From positions 620,001-684,000 of the forward strand of contig NZ_JAHVAA010000011.1 in assembly GCF_019264485.1 (NCBI RefSeq): a stretch of DNA of 64,000 bases. The letters are read 5' to 3'. Of this stretch, positions 60,854 to 64,000 are shown one piece after another (the first letter of the stretch is position 1; each line of letters starts with the position of its first letter). A model generated the notes under the pieces. That model had not been told where the DNA came from. It saw nothing but the letters and a program-made list of their open reading frames with translations, and did not search any database. The DNA is from Sediminibacterium sp. GTDB lineage: Bacteria; Bacteroidota; Bacteroidia; Chitinophagales; Chitinophagaceae. A program made the translations under genes and the position numbers.

Positions 60854-61600
60854 TTATTCGAGAAACAAATCGATCTGCTGCTGGGTAATATTGATGTTTT
60901 TGTATTTACCGTTTTGCGTAATCCGATTAATAAACTGTTGCTGAACAATGGGATTGTTCTTTACTGCAAGCAGGTACATGTCTAAAACAAAACGGGTGAG
61001 TATCAATAATACCGCTGCTGCCATTGCTCCTTCACCAAAAATGAAAAAGAACCCTGCTAGTATAACCACCATTTGTTGTACAAATATCCTGATATAAGGT
61101 TGCATGAATAAAGCTGTCAGTGTATATGCATGATAGCGTTGTGGTAAAAAGAAATTACGAATACTATACGCCAGGCTGGTGATGGCAATCGATGCAAAAG
61201 CCAGTTGCATATCGGTCTGCGATAATAAAAAAAGGTAGTTAGCCCATATATTAAATCCGTCTGAAGGTAATCCCGGAAGATTCTTCCCGACCGTAGAAAA
61301 AATAAAAATGGATTGAATAAAAATGAAAAAGAAATAATGTACCAGAAAAAAGGGTATCGTTCCCCATCCTTTTAATTGCCTGGAGTTTGTTGAAACAGTT
61401 ATATTTTTTTGGGTATTACCATAGCGGTAAACCATCCATAATTTGAACAGGTGTATAATGCCAATAATGATGGTTTCAAATACATAGGCAAAGACAATGA
61501 TTACTGGCCGCCATCCTAAAAAAAACAAACCAGCGAGCATCACAAACATGTTCAGCCAGATAAAGAGATTGCGTGAATCGGGTAAAAAAGTTTTGTACAT
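60854..61600 (-). CDS. DUF6498-like multipass membrane protein
   Basis: A 248-residue inner-membrane protein with about six hydrophobic helices (LFIWLNMFVMLAGLFFLGW; IIVFAYVFETIIIGIIHLFK; FFLVHYFFFIFIQSIFIFS; LAFASIAITSLAYSI; IFVQQMVVILAGFFFIFG; AAVLLILTRFVLDMYLLA). The W-R-P-x-x-I-x-x-x-Y-x-x-E-T-x-I-I-G pattern resembles DUF6498 proteins, identified from memory only. Function is unknown. The ATG at 61600 (MYKTFLPDSRN) is preferred over 61615. It is convergent with the GH3 gene 26 bp away and divergent from dxr. Confidence 0.65.
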   Translation of the reverse strand: MYKTFLPDSRNLFIWLNMFVMLAGLFFLGWRPVIIVFAYVFETIIIGIIHLFKLWMVYRYGNTQKNITVSTNSRQLKGWGTIPFFLVHYFFFIFIQSIFIFSTVGKNLPGLPSDGFNIWANYLFLLSQTDMQLAFASIAITSLAYSIRNFFLPQRYHAYTLTALFMQPYIRIFVQQMVVILAGFFFIFGEGAMAAAVLLILTRFVLDMYLLAVKNNPIVQQQFINRITQNGKYKNINITQQQIDLFLE

Positions 61601-61812
61601 AAAGTGTCCGGACAATGATTATACTTGGAAGTTATTACTATTTTATATTTGAGTAAAACCTGTTTTGCCAATTCTGTCTTGCTGTAGTAGGCATACTACA
61701 GGCTATAAACGAATCATCATCTAAACCGTTAAAAGAAAGAAGGGCTAGTGTTCATACTCCTTTTTTTGACATAAATTGTGTAACTATGCCCGCATCTACC
61801 GGGAACGATATT

Positions 61813-62970
61813 ATGAATCAGAAAAGGATTGCCATATTTGGCTCAACAGGATCAATCGGAACACAGGCACTGGATGTAATAGCGGCCAACCCCGACCTGT
61901 TCACAGCAGAGATACTCACCGCTCAAACCAATGATGAACTGTTGATTAAACAGGCATTGGCATTCAATCCGAATGTAGTTGTAATTGGCGATGAGAGGAA
62001 ATACAACACGGTAAAGGAAGCACTCAGTAAAACTGATATAAAAGTATTTGCCGGCGAAAAAGCGCTGATAGAAGCCGCCGCCATGGATTGCTATGATATG
62101 ATGCTGGCAGCTATTGTAGGTTATGCAGGTCTCAAACCCACATTAATGGCTATTTCCAACGGTAAAGCCATTGGGTTGGCCAATAAAGAAACATTGGTAG
62201 TAGCAGGAGATATTGTGGTGAGGACGGCTATGGAAAAAAAAGTGCCCATCATTCCGGTCGATAGTGAGCATTCCGCAATTTTTCAATGTCTGGTGGGAGA
62301 GGGAAGAAATAAAATAGAAAAAATCATCCTTACGGCTAGTGGAGGGCCTTTTTTAGGGAAAAAGCCCAATTTCCTTGTAAATGTAAAAAGAGATCATGCT
62401 TTACAGCACCCCAACTGGAGCATGGGGGCTAAAATCAGTATAGATTCTGCAACTTTAATGAATAAGGGTCTGGAAATGATAGAAGCCAAATGGCTCTTCA
62501 ACCTCCATCCCGATCAGATAGAAGTGATGGTTCATGCCCAAAGTATTATTCACAGTATGGTGCAGTTTGAAGATGGTAGTATCAAAGCGCAAATGGGCCT
62601 TCCCGACATGAAACTACCCATTCAGTATGCGATGGCTTTTCCACAGAGGATACCTAATGCATTCCCCCGTTACGATTTCAGAAAGCCTAATACCCTCACT
62701 TTTGAGGAACCCGATACCAAAACCTTCAGGAATCTGGCACTGGCAACAGAAGCTTTATACAAGGGTGGAAATATGCCCTGTATACTCAATGCTGCCAATG
62801 AAATAGCCGTTTTTGCTTTTCTTCGTAACAGGATTGGCTTTCTCGATATGACCGAAGTGGTAGAGCAAACCATGCAGAAAACAACTTTTATCGAAAAACC
62901 AACACTCGAAGAGTATTTTGAAAGCGATGGAGAGGCCCGTAACTTCGCCGCTTCTTTGATTCACATGTAA
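61813..62970 (+). CDS. dxr: 1-deoxy-D-xylulose-5-phosphate reductoisomerase
   Basis: The first committed step of the MEP isoprenoid pathway, converting DXP to MEP with NADPH. The 385-residue protein begins with the NADPH loop RIAIFGSTGSIGTQALDVI, then NGKAIGLANKETLVVAG, the metal and substrate loop IPVDSEHSAIFQCL, LTASGGPFLG and the catalytic SIDSATLMNKGLEMIEAKWLF. The C-terminal domain is complete. MNQKRIAIFG at 61813 is the natural start; the track's 61786 adds nine residues without family support. rseP follows 72 bp on. Its product feeds the UbiA enzyme and quinones. Confidence 0.97.
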   Translation: MNQKRIAIFGSTGSIGTQALDVIAANPDLFTAEILTAQTNDELLIKQALAFNPNVVVIGDERKYNTVKEALSKTDIKVFAGEKALIEAAAMDCYDMMLAAIVGYAGLKPTLMAISNGKAIGLANKETLVVAGDIVVRTAMEKKVPIIPVDSEHSAIFQCLVGEGRNKIEKIILTASGGPFLGKKPNFLVNVKRDHALQHPNWSMGAKISIDSATLMNKGLEMIEAKWLFNLHPDQIEVMVHAQSIIHSMVQFEDGSIKAQMGLPDMKLPIQYAMAFPQRIPNAFPRYDFRKPNTLTFEEPDTKTFRNLALATEALYKGGNMPCILNAANEIAVFAFLRNRIGFLDMTEVVEQTMQKTTFIEKPTLEEYFESDGEARNFAASLIHM

Positions 62971-63042
62971 TCTTTACCTATTTTCACACCAATATACTGC
63001 ACGAAAATGAGGTATCATTATCTAAACAATCAGTAAATCTGT

Positions 63043-64000
63043 ATGACATTATTAGCAATTGACTGGGGTAGTGTGGCAGTTAAGGCCGGACAATTCATTT
63101 TATCTTTTTCCATTTTAGTCATCTTACATGAACTCGGACATTTTTTACCAGCCCGCTGGTTTAAATGTCGAGTAGAGAAATTCTATCTTTTCTTTAATCC
63201 ATGGTTCAGTCTATGGAAGAAAAAGAAAGGTGAAACAGAATATGGACTTGGCTGGGTGCCTTTTGGCGGTTATGTAAAAATCGCTGGTATGATTGATGAA
63301 AGCATGGACAAGGAGCAGATGAAACTGCCCCCGCAGCCATGGGAATTCAGGGCTAAGCCAGCCTGGCAAAGATTGATCATCATGATTGGTGGTGTAGTAG
63401 TAAACGTACTGCTGGCCATTGTAATTTTTATTGGTATTACCTGGATGTGGGGAGATGAATACCTGCCGGTAAAAAACCTGAAGTATGGTGTGCATGCTGA
63501 TTCGCTGTCGAGGTCAATCGGTGTACAGGATGGCGATAAAATTGTGGGTATCAATGGCAAGCCATTGGAAAACTTTGCTACACTCGAATCAGAAATGGTG
63601 TTAAATGATGCACAAACCATACTGGTGGAGCGTAATGGCACTGTGAGGGCATTAAGTGTACCGGAAGGGTTTACCAAACAATTGGTAAAGAACCGAAAAA
63701 CCGGGGGCATGGCTATCCCGCGCTATCCTGCTATCGTTGACAGTGTTTCAGTAAAAGATGCTGTATTCACCAATGGTAAATTATTGAAAGGCGATACCCT
63801 GATTGCACTCAATGAAACCCCGATTACATATTACCATGAATACCAGCAATTGGTGAAAAATTATACTGACTCCATTATAACTCTTACTGTATTACGTGGA
63901 ACGGATACAGCCAAAGTAAAAGTACTGGTGAATGAAAAGGGCAAGGTTGGATTTTTTGCCGTATCGCCACTGACAATATTTGGTACCGTTGAGAAAAAAT
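63043..64000 (+). CDS. rseP: Site-2 protease RseP, 5' part (cut by window edge)
   Basis: Absent from the ORF track because it lacks a stop in the window; 319 codons are open from the ATG at 63043 to the right edge. It is an inner-membrane zinc metalloprotease that cleaves anti-sigma factors and leftover signal peptides. The active site H29-E30-L-G-H33 in VILHELGHFLPARWF is in the first helix; GLGWVPFGGYVKIAGMID follows as usual, then RLIIMIGGVVVNVLLAIVIF. Two PDZ domains are visible (IGVQDGDKIVGINGKPLENF; GKLLKGDTLIALNETPITYY). The LDG motif for the second zinc ligand lies beyond the edge. dxr-rseP order is common in Bacteroidota. Confidence 0.95.
   Translation, partial: MTLLAIDWGSVAVKAGQFILSFSILVILHELGHFLPARWFKCRVEKFYLFFNPWFSLWKKKKGETEYGLGWVPFGGYVKIAGMIDESMDKEQMKLPPQPWEFRAKPAWQRLIIMIGGVVVNVLLAIVIFIGITWMWGDEYLPVKNLKYGVHADSLSRSIGVQDGDKIVGINGKPLENFATLESEMVLNDAQTILVERNGTVRALSVPEGFTKQLVKNRKTGGMAIPRYPAIVDSVSVKDAVFTNGKLLKGDTLIALNETPITYYHEYQQLVKNYTDSIITLTVLRGTDTAKVKVLVNEKGKVGFFAVSPLTIFGTVEKK

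Noticed and set aside
1-64000. Insertion sequences, prophage, tRNA or rRNA genes
   Set aside because: No transposase, integrase or phage structural gene appears in any frame, and none of the short spacers has a cloverleaf or rRNA-like segment that I can recognise by eye.

Overview
The window reads as a chromosomal segment of a Bacteroidota bacterium, most likely family Chitinophagaceae. The evidence is the gene content (GLPGLI protein paired with a carboxypeptidase-regulatory-domain TonB receptor, DUF2851, DUF3667, DUF2520, Bacteroidota-type GlgA/GlgC, histidine kinases with an HQLGTP H-box) and Bacteroidota-type promoters (-33 TTTG, -7 TAnnTTTG), the clearest being the one before rplU. By eye the DNA is moderately AT-rich. 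I see no rRNA, tRNA, CRISPR, transposase or prophage gene; this is core chromosome with dense coding on both strands.

Layout. 1-2.9 kb: end of a fatty-acid desaturase convergent with topA. 3-9.8 kb: an alpha/beta hydrolase, then a forward run of DUF2520 protein, [2Fe-2S] ferredoxin, IscX, KdsC phosphatase, UbiA prenyltransferase, Maf and DUF2851, closed by a convergent OsmC gene. 9.8-13.6 kb: envelope protein, lipA, an unknown protein, a phosphodiester glycosidase. 13.7-22.7 kb: an alpha-glucan/glycogen block (ROK sugar kinase and FucP/GluP-type transporter on the minus strand; glgA, glgC, an SLC45-like transporter and a SusA-like GH13 enzyme on the plus strand), with glgB apart at 30.2 kb. 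22.8-30 kb: antiporter, VOC protein, WD40 protein, S74-like protein, PepSY-type membrane protein, and a TonB receptor-GLPGLI operon. 32-43 kb: GIN-domain protein, orphan histidine kinase, coiled-coil membrane protein, a 3'-5' exonuclease, holA, ribF, purM, ftsE, two glycosyltransferases. 43-54 kb: smc, small envelope proteins, mazG and a very large NtrY-like kinase. 54-64 kb: TonB receptor, a PolX-like protein with an eroded polymerase motif, a tiny Lys/Ala-repeat protein absent from the ORF track, rpmA, rplU, a GH3-family protein, a membrane protein, dxr and the start of rseP.

How genes work together. Glucan enters through the two MFS carriers, is cut by the GH13 enzyme, phosphorylated by the ROK kinase and stored via GlgC, GlgA and GlgB. 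dxr, the UbiA enzyme, KdsC, the glycosyltransferases, rseP and the TonB receptors serve isoprenoid, lipid and envelope biology. topA, holA, smc, the exonuclease and PolX-like protein serve DNA maintenance.

The most unusual signal is non-coding. At roughly 15 intergenic sites there are arrays of degenerate 7-bp words (sometimes 8-bp), most folding into long hairpins whose two arms carry the same variant words in mirrored order. The same word classes recur at unlinked loci, and they lie mostly at gene 3' ends. A perfect 12-copy ATTGACC array abuts the maf start codon.
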